From Actinomycetota bacterium (GTDB lineage Bacteria; Actinomycetota; Acidimicrobiia; Acidimicrobiales; Iamiaceae): DNA of 36,534 nt. The notes under the pieces were generated by a model. That model made no database searches. It saw nothing but the letters and a program-made list of their open reading frames with translations, and was not told the DNA's origin. The DNA is taken from assembly GCA_963169755.1 (NCBI GenBank), contig CAUJFC010000108.1, positions 1-36,534 on the forward strand, written 5' to 3'. Each line of letters begins with the position of its first letter. Within the stretch, counting starts at the first letter, position 1. Positions 1-9,654 of the stretch are shown here, piece by piece. The position numbers and the translations under genes are program-made.

Positions 1-283
1 GGCCGCGGGAGGCACCGTGCTCGACCCCGAAGTGGTTTGCAGCCTGCTCGGCGGGCGTGCTGTCGCCGATCGGCTCGCCCGGCTTTCCCGGCGTGAGCGT
101 GAGGTGCTGGACCTGATCGCTCAGGGGCTCTCGAACGCTGCCATCGCTGAGCGCCTCGTCATCGACATCAAGACCGTGGAGACCCACGTGGCCCACATCA
201 TGGTGAAGCTCGACCTGCTCCCCTCCCCCGACGAGCACCGCCGCGTCCTCGCCGTGCTGACCTGGCTCCGCTCGACGACCTGA
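1..283 (+). CDS. LuxR/NarL-family response regulator, C-terminal part (5' end outside window)
   Basis: LSRREREVLDLIAQGLSNAAIAERLVIDIKTVETHVAHIMVKL is a LuxR-type HTH; frame appears open to the window edge. Confidence 0.85.
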   Translation, partial: AAGGTVLDPEVVCSLLGGRAVADRLARLSRREREVLDLIAQGLSNAAIAERLVIDIKTVETHVAHIMVKLDLLPSPDEHRRVLAVLTWLRSTT

Positions 284-507
284 CCTGCGACAGAACTCGA
301 CGTCAGCTAGCGGAAGCCGTGGCCGCGGCCCTGGTCCAGAACTCGTCCTCGGCGCGTTGGTCCAAGGGAGAACTCAGAACTCGGCCACTCGGCCCGCGTC
401 GAACCTCGCCAGGGCCACGACCTGCCGGGAGAACCGGGTGTCGCCCAGATAGGAGCCCGGTAGGGGCCCGTGTCCAATGGCACGCGGCCCCTACCGGCCG
501 TAGTTGG

Positions 508-1389
508 TCAGGCGACCGTGAAGGTCTCGACCATGCCCTGGGTGAAGTGGGGTGGTCCGTCGCCTTCGCCCTCGGCGGTGGTGCCGACGGGGATCGGGCA
601 GAACGCCACGTACTCACCGGGGGTGAGTTCTCCCATGCCGTAATCCGAGTCGCCCGGTTCGGTCCAGACGCTCACCATCTGGTCGAAGGAGTTGGGGAAG
701 TCCTCCTCGCCCTCGATCGCCTCGAAGGCCTCCTGGGCGGAACTCTCGACGTCGTCCTTCTTGCGGGCGACGATCATCAGGTGGGGCTCGGCGCCCTCGT
801 TGGTCATCTCGATGCTGACCAGCCCGGCCTCGGTCGGCAGGTCACCGGTGAAGTGGAAGTCGCCCGCTGTCACCTCGACCTTTGTCAGGTCGCAGTTCGC
901 CAGATCGAACTCGTGGGCCGCTGTTTCGGCGGCGCCCACATCCTCGGTCTCGAACGCCGAGGCGTCTCCCGAGTCCTTCACCTTGCCGAAGGCCGCCACC
1001 AGCACCGCGACGTGCTCGTGGAGCTCGGTGGGCGCCGCGGCCGCGAGATCGGCGACGATCGGTGCCGCGTCATCGAGCGCCACGGCGAACCCTTCGGCGT
1101 CCTCGGGGTCGATCGACTGGAAGATCTGGTCGAGCTTCACCGATGCATCGCAGTAGGCGTCGAGGTCACCCCCACCGTCAGTTCCCCCGTCACCGGCGTC
1201 GGGAGCCGTCGCGGTCGTGGTGGTCGACTTGGATGCCTCGTCGTCCGAGCTGCACGCGGCCGTGCCGATCAACAGCCCAGCGGCCAGCAGGACCGCAGTT
1301 CCCCTCCGGACCTGGCGGCGCGCCGCCACCGGAGCCCCGAGAAGGGCGCCATAGTTCATCGCACCGTCGAGTGCTGGGCGGTCGGACAT
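508..1389 (-). CDS. secreted lipoprotein with cupredoxin-like C-terminal region
   Basis: Signal peptide plus lipobox (LLIGTAACSSDD); C-terminal GDFHFTGDLPTEAGLVSIEMTNEG...LTPGEYVAFCPIP; start chosen at MSDRPALDG. Confidence 0.6.
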   Translation of the reverse strand: MSDRPALDGAMNYGALLGAPVAARRQVRRGTAVLLAAGLLIGTAACSSDDEASKSTTTTATAPDAGDGGTDGGGDLDAYCDASVKLDQIFQSIDPEDAEGFAVALDDAAPIVADLAAAAPTELHEHVAVLVAAFGKVKDSGDASAFETEDVGAAETAAHEFDLANCDLTKVEVTAGDFHFTGDLPTEAGLVSIEMTNEGAEPHLMIVARKKDDVESSAQEAFEAIEGEEDFPNSFDQMVSVWTEPGDSDYGMGELTPGEYVAFCPIPVGTTAEGEGDGPPHFTQGMVETFTVA

Positions 1390-1506
1390 CGATCCTCCAG
1401 AGCCGGTACCGCACCGACCTGGCGCGGACGGACCCACCTGCGATCGTGATCGAGGGCGAGGGGGTCGTCATCGGAGCCACCCCCGGTCACCGTTCAGGGT
1501 TTCCCC

Positions 1507-2175
1507 CTACCCTCCGTCGGGCCTGCCCTCGACGTCGCGCAGCCAGGTCAGAACGGCGAGGACACGGCGGTTGTCGTCTTCGGCGGGAGGAAGGTCGAGC
1601 TTGGCGAAGATCGTGCTCACGTAGCCCTCGACGGTCTTGAGCCCCACCGAGAGGTGCCGGGCCACCGACGCGTTCGACCGACCCTCGGCCATCAGTCGCA
1701 GTACGTCGCGCTCGCGCTCGGTCAGGCGGTCGAGCGGCCCGGTCGGACGACGGGCGGCGACAAGGTGGGAGATCACCTCGGGATCGATAGCGGTTCCCCC
1801 GGTGCCAACACGTCGCACCGCGTCGAGGAAGTCGTCGACCGCCGTGACCCGGTCCTTCAGCAGGTAGCCGAGCCCGGCACCCGGCCGCTCGAACAGGTCC
1901 AAAGCCCGTCCCGCGTGTACGTACTGCGACAGGAGAAGGACCGCGACGGCCGGGTGGTCACGTCGGAGTTCGGCTGCCGCGGCCAGGCCCTCGTCGGTGT
2001 GGGTCGGTGGCATGCGGATGTCGACGATGCACAGGTCGGGTGCGTCGGTGGCGACGGTTTCGATGAGGGTCCTCCCGTCGCCGACGGTGGCGACCACGTC
2101 GAAGGAGGCCTCGCGCAGGAGCTGCGCGAGGCCTTCGCGCAGCAACGTGCTGTCATCGGCTATCACGACGCGCAT
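1507..2175 (-). CDS. NarL/LuxR-family response regulator
   Basis: MRVVIADDSTLLREGL receiver, DICIVDIRMPP-type phosphoacceptor region, C-terminal LTERERDVLRLMAEGRSN HTH. Confidence 0.92.
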   Translation of the reverse strand: MRVVIADDSTLLREGLAQLLREASFDVVATVGDGRTLIETVATDAPDLCIVDIRMPPTHTDEGLAAAAELRRDHPAVAVLLLSQYVHAGRALDLFERPGAGLGYLLKDRVTAVDDFLDAVRRVGTGGTAIDPEVISHLVAARRPTGPLDRLTERERDVLRLMAEGRSNASVARHLSVGLKTVEGYVSTIFAKLDLPPAEDDNRRVLAVLTWLRDVEGRPDGG

Positions 2176-4160
2176 GGCAACTCCGCTCGTAGCACGGTCC
2201 CGGGCCGTCCGGCGCCGACGTCGAGGGCGCCTCCGATGGCCGCGACCCGATCCCTTAGGCCCTGGAGTCCGCCGCCATCACGCTCGTGCGCCCCGCCGCG
2301 CCCGTCATCGCGTACCTCGACGACGAGCCGGTCGCCTTCCCGGGCGACCGTGACCTCCACGCGAGAAGGCGAGGCGTGCTTCATCGCGTTGGTCAGGCCT
2401 TCGCACACGAGGAACCAGGTGGTGGACTCGACATCCACCGGGAAGCGCCCACCGACGACGTCGAGGTCGACGGGCACCGGCAGCTCGGCGGTGGCGGTCC
2501 GCAACGCCACCGCCAGGCCCTCGTCGTGGAGGACGGCGGGGAGCAGGCCCTGGGTGAGTGCCCGCAGTTCGTCGATCACCAGATGGACCTCGTCGACGGC
2601 CCGGTCCAACCCTTCGGTCGCACCGTGGGGATCGTCGACCGATCGGCGCTGGATCATCCGGAGGCGCAACGCCAGCGCCACGAGACGCTGCTGGGCGCCG
2701 TCGTGCAGATCACGCTCGATGCGCCGACGCTCGCGGTCGCCGGCCGCGGCCAGGCGGGAGCGGGATCGCTCGACCTCGGAGAGTTGGACAGCGGCCCCCG
2801 CCCGGAGTCCGCCGTTCTCCATGCACAGCGCGCCGGCCGCCAGCGCGGCGGCCACGAGCGTGGGCTCGGCGGCAGCGAGCGCACCGTCCAATTCGATCTC
2901 GGCCACGCGGCGACCGGCGATCTCGACGCCGTGAATCACCCGGTGGGGCAGGGCCGTCACCTCGTCGACGGATTCAGGCACGGGCACAGGTGCACCGCGG
3001 TGATCGACGCGATCGCCCGACGGCAGCACGTAGGTGACCGTGAGGCTCGGGTCGCCCACCGCTGTGCGCAGTTCATCCTCCATCTCGGCAGTGTCGATCT
3101 CCCCGTCGCGCAGATGGCGAGCCGCGGCGTCGACTCGACGAACCGCCTCCCACCCCCGACGGTCGAAGCGGCGGTCGATCGCACGTTGGGCGATGCGCCG
3201 CAACGGCGAGAACGCCAGGGCCGCCGCCAGGGTGGCGACAGCCACGGGAACCGACGACCGAGCCCCGACGGCGTCCACCGCGGTCCCCACCGCGACTACG
3301 ACAGTGAAGTAGACCGCCGCGAGCATGACCGATAGAAGGGCGTAGCGAGCCGCTACCCGCACGATCGCGTCGGCCCCGAACAACGAGCTTCGGCGCATCG
3401 CCACCATCAGGCCCGTCACCAGTGGGATGGCGGCCACGTACTGCACCCAGGGTCCCAGGTACGCGTAGCCGGGCACCAGCAGCGAGACCGTCGCGGTGAT
3501 CCCCAGCACCGCCCAGGCGAGCTGCTGGCGTCGCTCGCCGTTGGCGCGTACGTAACGAACCAGGATCGAACCCAGGCCGACGACCCAGGCGAGCGAGGCG
3601 ATCTGGTCGGCGGCGAGCACGATGCCTAGCCCGGTGGGCACGGGTTCCGGAACGACGTCGTCGACCATGTACCCCTCCAGCACGGGACCCCGGATGGTCC
3701 AACTGGCAACGGCGCCTACCAACAGGCCGAGCGCCAGCAGCACGAACAGGCTCCAGGTCAGTCGCCTTGCCCATCGCCCGGATGCGACGGCCCCGGTGGG
3801 GAAGATAAGGAACGTGACCGCTCCGGTTGCGAACGCAGTGGACCCGGCGACACCTGCGACCCACTCGAGAACATCCGCACCAGCGCCGGTGGATCGGATG
3901 GCGAGCGCGACCAGCAGCCCCGTGACCGCCATGCCAGCGCCAGAGGTGCCGAGGGTCCAGCCGACGGCTTGGCGGGGTTGGTGGTCAAGGATCACCAGGG
4001 CCGTCACGATCAGGATCACCCCGTTGGTGGCCCCGAGGAGCGGCGGCCCGGTGACGCCCGGGTGGTCGTCGACGAGAGCGAGGAGGAAACCGGCGAAGCC
4101 GACGGAGGCCGATACCCCCGCCGCGACCCACGCGGCGACCCGCATGCCGCGTTCGCTCAC
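2163..4160 (-). CDS. membrane sensor histidine kinase (HisKA_3 type)
   Basis: Multiple TM segments, RRRIERDLHDGAQQRLVALALRLRM H-box, DDGRGG ATPase motif; ends overlapping the regulator. GTG 4160 or ATG 4145 fits better than the track start 4397. Confidence 0.88.
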   Translation of the reverse strand: MSERGMRVAAWVAAGVSASVGFAGFLLALVDDHPGVTGPPLLGATNGVILIVTALVILDHQPRQAVGWTLGTSGAGMAVTGLLVALAIRSTGAGADVLEWVAGVAGSTAFATGAVTFLIFPTGAVASGRWARRLTWSLFVLLALGLLVGAVASWTIRGPVLEGYMVDDVVPEPVPTGLGIVLAADQIASLAWVVGLGSILVRYVRANGERRQQLAWAVLGITATVSLLVPGYAYLGPWVQYVAAIPLVTGLMVAMRRSSLFGADAIVRVAARYALLSVMLAAVYFTVVVAVGTAVDAVGARSSVPVAVATLAAALAFSPLRRIAQRAIDRRFDRRGWEAVRRVDAAARHLRDGEIDTAEMEDELRTAVGDPSLTVTYVLPSGDRVDHRGAPVPVPESVDEVTALPHRVIHGVEIAGRRVAEIELDGALAAAEPTLVAAALAAGALCMENGGLRAGAAVQLSEVERSRSRLAAAGDRERRRIERDLHDGAQQRLVALALRLRMIQRRSVDDPHGATEGLDRAVDEVHLVIDELRALTQGLLPAVLHDEGLAVALRTATAELPVPVDLDVVGGRFPVDVESTTWFLVCEGLTNAMKHASPSRVEVTVAREGDRLVVEVRDDGRGGAHERDGGGLQGLRDRVAAIGGALDVGAGRPGTVLRAELPCAS

Positions 4161-4167
4161 CGCCAGA

Positions 4168-4815
4168 TCATCCCACGGCTCGAGGCCGGACGACGGCGAC
4201 GCCCAGGGCCACGGCCGCGAGCACGCCGACCACCAGCACCACCAGCCGCACCGGCCCGCCCACCGTGACCTGCGCGACACCCAGGCACGCGGCTGCCACA
4301 GCCCCGGCACGGTCGCCGGGCCGACACCGCCAGAGCGACACGGCGAGGACGATCCCCCCGCCCAACCCGAGGAAAGACAAGATCGACGCAGCTCCAACGA
4401 AGTCGATCGCGCGGGAGACGTCCGCGTCGGAGACCGAGGTCGACGAGCTCGTGGATGTCGCCCAGGCGCCGAGGACGCCGATGGCGACGGTGGACAGCTC
4501 CCCGGCCGCGAGGACCCATCCGGCGGTGCGGCCCACCCGTGTCCAAGCGCGGAGCCGCAAGGAGGTCAGCACCACAGCAGCGACGAGGACGGCGGCCAGC
4601 ACCACCAGCAGCGAGCCGATCATCGCCGCACCGGTGCCGGCCGCCAGGTCAGACCGGTAGGAGGTGACATCGTCAGCGATCGGGACCCAGAGCACCCGGC
4701 TGGCGAGGAGGACGACGGCAGCCGAGATGCCCAGGGCGGCGTCGCGTCGAGAGGTGGTGGCAGACAGGTCGGAGGTCATCGTCGCAACGATGCCAACCAA
4801 TGCGCCTCCCGTCAC
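4168..4815 (-). CDS. hypothetical multi-pass membrane protein
   Basis: Several hydrophobic segments; directly upstream of the kinase gene; start uncertain (ATG 4779 also possible). Confidence 0.55.
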   Translation of the reverse strand: MTGGALVGIVATMTSDLSATTSRRDAALGISAAVVLLASRVLWVPIADDVTSYRSDLAAGTGAAMIGSLLVVLAAVLVAAVVLTSLRLRAWTRVGRTAGWVLAAGELSTVAIGVLGAWATSTSSSTSVSDADVSRAIDFVGAASILSFLGLGGGIVLAVSLWRCRPGDRAGAVAAACLGVAQVTVGGPVRLVVLVVGVLAAVALGVAVVRPRAVG

Positions 4816-4866
4816 CCGAGCCGGTCCGGGCCTCCACCCCAGGGGAAACCCTCCTTTCGAGATCGA

Positions 4867-5490
4867 TCACCCAAGGAGCCGCGGACCGGCGACCTTGCAG
4901 ATCACGGCGCAAGCACACGCAGTGGGCAGGTGATGGTCCCATCGTCGAGGGTGACGACCCGGGCCCGTGCCGGTCACGACGAGTCGGAACGACGGCTCGC
5001 CCACCGCACCGGTGTCGATCTGAGCGACGGCCTCATGAAGCGATGCCGCACCAGTGACCATCTGTGGCCCGCCGAGCTCGACCTCGATGGCGCCCCATCG
5101 TCCGTCAGGCAAGATGATCACGGCGTCGATCTCCTTGCCGTTCGAATCGCGGTACTGCCGGACCTCGCCACCGAGAGCCGCGGCGTGGACGGAGAGATCG
5201 TGAAGAACGTCGCCTCGGATGCCACGGATCGAGCAAGAGCGACGATCAGTCGTCGGATCACGTCCGGACCGTGGCGGACATCGGCAAGGCGGTGGATGTC
5301 GGTGCGGCCGACGTCGTCGACGTAGGAGCGCAGGCGTGCTGCCGATCGATCGACCTCGAGGTCCACGAGGGCAGGAAACCCGGGACGGAGTACGCCGTCG
5401 ATCACGGCATCGAGCTCTGGGGAAGCATCGAGGTCCGTGGGGGGATGATCCCCATCGAACAAGGACTTCAGGCTCGCCGCGGTCGAAGAG
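4867..5490 (-). pseudogene. decayed DUF4143-type AAA ATPase, C-terminal remnant
   Basis: SLKSLFDGDHPP...VDDVGRTDIHRL...LIVALARSVASEATF in one frame, continuing as QYRDSNGKEIDAVIILPDGRWGAIEVELGG in another; frameshift near 5160; no N-terminal Walker A. Confidence 0.7.
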
Positions 5491-5653
5491 TGTTCGAGCT
5501 TTTCCCGCTGGGGGAGCTGCCGAAGCCGAGGTCGCGGGCCCGCAGATCGGGATCTCCCGTAACAGGGACCAGGGTTAGCCCGGATGCGGCGGAGCGACGT
5601 CGGGGCACATCATCACTTCAGCCGTCCGATGCATCGCAGACCAGGAGCATGAC

Positions 5654-6103
5654 ATGACCACCGAAGGAACCAACGGGTCCATGACCGAGGCCGAGTTGCT
5701 GTCCCTGGCCAGGCAGGTGATCGAGGCCGTCAACGAGCGAGACCTCGACCTCGCGATGTCCAAGCTCGCGCCCGGCTACGTCGCGGAGTGGCCCGACGCC
5801 ACCCTCGAGCGCGACGCCTCTATCGAGCGCGAGATCGTGATGATGACTGGCATTCCCGACACCCGCTTCGAGATCGGCGCTGCCACGATGCTCGCGGACG
5901 GCCGGGTCCTGGTGGAGGCGACCGTCAAGGGGACCCACACCGGCGAGTTGGTGCTCCCCTTCGGGGTGACCCTCCCGCCGACCGGCCGCGAGCTGTCGTT
6001 GCCGTTCGACTTCGTCATGACATTCGCGGATGGCCTGCTCGCCCACGAGCGTCTCCGCTTCGACCACCACGTCCTCATCCACCAACTCGGCGGCACCGAC
6101 TGA
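5654..6103 (+). CDS. SnoaL-like / ester cyclase family protein
   Basis: NTF2-like pattern: VIEAVNERDLDLAMSKLAPGYVAEWPD...GELVLPFGVTLPPTGRELSLPFDFVMTFADGLLAHERLRFD. Confidence 0.7.
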   Translation: MTTEGTNGSMTEAELLSLARQVIEAVNERDLDLAMSKLAPGYVAEWPDATLERDASIEREIVMMTGIPDTRFEIGAATMLADGRVLVEATVKGTHTGELVLPFGVTLPPTGRELSLPFDFVMTFADGLLAHERLRFDHHVLIHQLGGTD

Positions 6104-6225
6104 CCCCTCGACGGCCGAACGTGCCCAGCAGGCGAGTAACCCCGAATGGTGTCTCGGCCCCTTGAGCTTCCGCCGCCCACCGCCGCCGCCTACCACCATC
6201 ATTTGCGAGCACTGGAACACGCACC

Positions 6226-7083
6226 ATGCCTTCCCTTCCCACCCGCGCCGCCTCGATCGCAGTGCTGCTGGCCCTCACCGTCGCATCGGGGGCATGCAGC
6301 GGAACCTCGGACGACGATGGAGCAGCCGCGACGACCACGGCCGTTGCGACGTCCAAGGCCGTTGCGACGACCATCTCCGGAACCTCGGCCACAGCGCAGC
6401 TGGTTGCTCCGGATACGGAGAGCTTCAAGATCGACGGTGGCACCGCGACCCTCGTGTGCAAGGGCTCCGGGCCGATGCCGATCATCTTCATTGCCGGGCC
6501 CGAGGACTCGATCGCACGATGGGACGTGCTGGTCGACGACCTCGGCCAGCAGGCGCTGGCATGCCGGTTCGCGCCCCCGACCGGCCCCGACGCTCCACTC
6601 GCAACCCCGACCCGCCAGGCCGACGCCCTGAGCCAAACGCTCGACGCGTCGGGACTCCGCGGACCCCACGTTCTCGTCGCTCACTCGCTGGGTTCCATCA
6701 CGGTGCGCCGCTTCGGCGATCGACATCCAGACCAACTTGCCGCAGCTCTTCTCCTCGACGGGACCACCCCCACCGCGCTCCTCGGACTCGACGAGGAACT
6801 CACTGAAGCGGGATGGGACCCCGACCCCACCCGAGCCGACGCCGAGGCGCCGGCATCGTGGCCCGACGTTCCCCTGACGGTCTTCGCCCGCGCCCCCACA
6901 CCTGCGCTCCGGGGCCGCGGCCCGGCGATCGCGGACTTTTTGACTGCGGGCCCGCAGTACTACCTCAGCCTCACCGATGACGCACGCCTAGTGCAGGTCG
7001 AGGGAACCGGGCAGTCGAGCAACCTCGGCACCACCCGCCAGGTGAGCAACGAGATCCTCCACCTTGCCGACCAGGTCAGCTAG
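6226..7083 (+). CDS. secreted/lipoprotein alpha/beta hydrolase
   Basis: Lipobox VASGACSG; VAHSLGS nucleophile elbow; LLLDGTTP. Confidence 0.75.
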   Translation: MPSLPTRAASIAVLLALTVASGACSGTSDDDGAAATTTAVATSKAVATTISGTSATAQLVAPDTESFKIDGGTATLVCKGSGPMPIIFIAGPEDSIARWDVLVDDLGQQALACRFAPPTGPDAPLATPTRQADALSQTLDASGLRGPHVLVAHSLGSITVRRFGDRHPDQLAAALLLDGTTPTALLGLDEELTEAGWDPDPTRADAEAPASWPDVPLTVFARAPTPALRGRGPAIADFLTAGPQYYLSLTDDARLVQVEGTGQSSNLGTTRQVSNEILHLADQVS

Positions 7084-7460
7084 GACCCAGCTCGTACCAA
7101 GAAGTGACGTGGTGAGATGCGCTGTGACCCAATCCAGGTCTGGCATGAGAAGCGCGCTTGTCTGATGGCGTCGTCGGGGAGCCGTCACCCCTTGAACTCG
7201 CCGTCGTCCATGAATTCGCGCTCGACGGCGATGAGGGCCTTGTGAAGAGCTGACTTTTTGACATCATCGGCCTCTGAGGCGATCCTACGGTTCTGACTCG
7301 GTCTGCCGGATCGGCGAGTGGATGCGGAGCCCAAGCCGAGGGTGATCAACGCAAGCGGCTGGCGAACGTGGGCAGCACGCCACGCAACGCCTGTAGCATT
7401 GCCTCTCGGGTGATGGGCGGTCTGGTCCGTTTGGCGGCAAGGGCATCCACTACAGAGGAC

Positions 7461-7543
7461 AGTGAGTTCCAGCAGCCAGTGCGCGGTGTCCGGCCATGTT
7501 GGCCGGTGCACTCACCTAACCGCACTGACTGCTGGAACTCACT
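7461..7543. repeat. nested palindrome: ~25-bp arms around an inner 7-bp hairpin
   Basis: AGTGAGTTCCAGCAGCCAGTGCGCGGT (7461-7487) vs ACCGCACTGACTGCTGGAACTCACT (7519-7543); inner CCGGCCA-TGT-TGGCCGG (7490-7506). Confidence 0.85.
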
Positions 7544-7690
7544 GACTCCACCTTCCCGCCCGATTGTGACGCAAACTACGACAGGCCCAACTTCGACGCA
7601 AGGATCTGTTCGATACTCGCATCAGAGGCCAAGTCCCCGGTGGTGGGTGCTGAGGGCCCGGGCCATGATTGCGACGTGGAACGTTTAGAG

Positions 7691-7713
7691 GTCACCGGCC
7701 CCTGGCCGGTGAC
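7691..7713. repeat. perfect 10-bp inverted repeat with 3-nt loop
   Basis: GTCACCGGCC-CCT-GGCCGGTGAC. Confidence 0.85.
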
Positions 7714-7900
7714 GTCGAGCGAGTGCTCTTAGTCCGCGACACGCTGACTAGAGCCTCGATTCAGAGCTGCGCCGCAGCGCTTGCCGACGCGGGAGGCGAC
7801 GTCGTCCGTGCCGTCGTGCTCGGGCGCTACATCGACCCGGACTGGCCACCATCACGTGAGCTGCTCGACCGTCTCAGGGATCAGGGTCGGCATGACTCTT
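7711..7900 (+). pseudogene. phosphoribosyltransferase-like (ComF-type) remnant
   Basis: GDVERVLLVRDTLTRASIQSCAAALADAGGDVVRAVVLGRYIDPDW resembles the PRPP-binding 'VLLVDDTxTTGxTxxxxAxxLxxAGA' segment; surrounding domain absent. Confidence 0.45.
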
Positions 7901-8154
7901 GCCCTGCGTGCGCCCCAGGCGTCGCCGGTCCGCCAGTGTCATTCACGTAGGCACCGACTCAAGCTTCGCGTCTCGTCACACCTCGGGTGTACCAGACCAC
8001 ATGGCAGGCGACGAGAACTTCCAGGGTCGGTCAGTCCGGGAGGGCCGAGCCGCACAGCAGATGGCTGAACGGGGATGGAAGCTCGGTCTGTTTGGGGATC
8101 AATTGCTGGTCCAGATGGGGAGAAAGGGGTGGTCTGTTAGGGTAGTCTGCTGAG

Positions 8155-9405
8155 GTGTCGAGCTACGTTCCGCGGATCGTCGATCAAGTGCTGGTCGAAG
8201 GGCTGGAGGAACACCCAGCCATCCTCCTGGTGGGTCCTCGAGGCGTGGGCAAGACGACGACGGCCCGTCGGCACGCCGCGAGCGTCGTTCGTCTTGACCG
8301 TCCGGCGGAGGCCGCAGCTTTCGAGGCGGACGCCGATGCCGCGTTGGCCCGGCTCGACGAACCGATCCTGCTCGATGAGTGGCAGGCGGTCCCAGGGGTG
8401 CTCGCCGCGATCAAGAGGGCGGTCGATGACGACCGACGTCCCGGCCGGTTCTTGTTGACCGGGAGCGTGCGGGCCGATCTGGAGGCGGAGACCTGGCCCG
8501 GCACCGGCCGCCTGGTTCGCCTTCCGATGTACACCCTCAACCGGCGTGAGCTGGCAGGCGGGGCGTCGGGGCCGAACCCGATCGATGTCATCGCTGCTGG
8601 CGATGCACTCTCGCTCGCACCTGTCGGGACTGCGCCGACCCTTCCGGAATACATCGAGATGGCACTCCTCGGGGGGTTCCCGGAGGCAGCGATCGAGCTC
8701 GGAGGACGTGGGCGCCAACGCTGGCTGGCGAGCTACCTCGAACAGCTCATCACCCGCGACGCCGTTGGCCTCTCGCGTCGCGATCCGGCGAGGCTTGCCC
8801 GGTACTTCGAGGTCCTAGCACTGAACTCCGCAGGAATCGTGAACAACACGACGATCTACGAGGCAGCGAACATCGACAAGAAGACTGCCGATGCCTACGA
8901 CCGGCTGCTGTCGGACCTCTTCGTGCTCGACATCGTTCCCGCCTTGTTCACGAACCGGCTCACTCGTCTCGTCAAGACCCCGAAGCGCTACGTCACCGAT
9001 CCCTCGCTCGTCGGAGCGGCACTGCGCGCCGACCTTGACGGTGTTCTTCGTGACGGTGACCTGATCGGGCGGATCCTCGATACCTTCGTCGCCGCTCAGT
9101 TCCGGCCCGAACTGGCCGAGAGCCCTGGGCGTCCCCGCCTCTTCCACGTCCGCGAGAAGAACGGGCGTCACGAGGTCGACCTTTTGGCAGAGTTCGGTGG
9201 GGACCGAGTCTTGGCGATCGAGGTGAAGGCGACGGCAGCACCGAACCACGGCGATGTCGCCCACCTCGAATGGATGCGAGACCGTCTCGGTCCGCGGTTC
9301 CTGGCGGGCGTCGTCTTCCACACCGGTCCGTCGGCGTTCCCCATATCGGAACAGATCGTTGCGCTGCCGATCGCCGCCCTCTGGTCGGGTGGCAATGCCG
9401 CATGA
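8155..9405 (+). CDS. AAA ATPase with DUF4143 domain
   Basis: Walker A GPRGVGKTTTARRHA; ILLDEWQ; RFLLTGS; YLEQLITRDAVGLSRRDPARLARYFEVLALNSAGIVN; C-terminal HEVDLLAEFGGDRVLAIEVKAT; GTG start. Confidence 0.88.
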   Translation: MSSYVPRIVDQVLVEGLEEHPAILLVGPRGVGKTTTARRHAASVVRLDRPAEAAAFEADADAALARLDEPILLDEWQAVPGVLAAIKRAVDDDRRPGRFLLTGSVRADLEAETWPGTGRLVRLPMYTLNRRELAGGASGPNPIDVIAAGDALSLAPVGTAPTLPEYIEMALLGGFPEAAIELGGRGRQRWLASYLEQLITRDAVGLSRRDPARLARYFEVLALNSAGIVNNTTIYEAANIDKKTADAYDRLLSDLFVLDIVPALFTNRLTRLVKTPKRYVTDPSLVGAALRADLDGVLRDGDLIGRILDTFVAAQFRPELAESPGRPRLFHVREKNGRHEVDLLAEFGGDRVLAIEVKATAAPNHGDVAHLEWMRDRLGPRFLAGVVFHTGPSAFPISEQIVALPIAALWSGGNAA

Positions 9406-9429
9406 CCACTGAGGTGCAGCGCGTCGAGA

Positions 9430-9585
9430 TGAACCACCCCGGGTCTGGTGGAGACTCGTTCTTTTGGTTTCCAACCAGGGACCGGTCGGTCTGTTGGGGA
9501 GCGTAGTGGGCTGCTTCGAACTCGGCCGGGGGCACGTGATCGCAGTGGCCGTGGAGCCATTCCTCGTTGAACCAGCGCTTCGCCG
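9430..9585 (-). mobile_element. IS3-family remnant: transposase OrfB C-terminus plus probable terminal repeat
   Basis: Reverse strand encodes RWFNEEWLHGHCDHVPPAEFEAAHYA, typical IS3 OrfB C-terminus; end-like tgaaccaccccgggtctggtggagactc at 9430-9457. Confidence 0.72.
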
Positions 9586-9648
9586 TGTTCGAGCTCCCAC
9601 GCCAGACAATGCGCGGTCATGTCGTGTCCAGCGACCTTACTGGACAAG
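9579..9648 (-). pseudogene. integrase N-terminal remnant of an older related element
   Basis: KVAGHDMTAHCLAWELEHGEA matches KVAGRNTTAHRVAWELEHGEA of the integrase at 17500-18954. Confidence 0.75.
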
Positions 9649-9654
9649 GGCTTA

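Noticed and set aside
319-1449. 376-aa plus-strand ORF
   Set aside because: Antisense to the lipoprotein gene at 508-1389; composition typical of high-GC shadow ORFs.
6340-6375. Short repeat GGCCGTTGCGACG (x2) in the hydrolase signal/linker region
   Set aside because: Lies in an Ala/Thr-rich linker; ordinary low-complexity coding sequence.
7185-7511. 108-aa minus-strand ORF (VKKSALHKALIAVEREFMDDGEFKG)
   Set aside because: No recognisable family and it reads through the palindrome; possibly a relic but not supportable as a gene.
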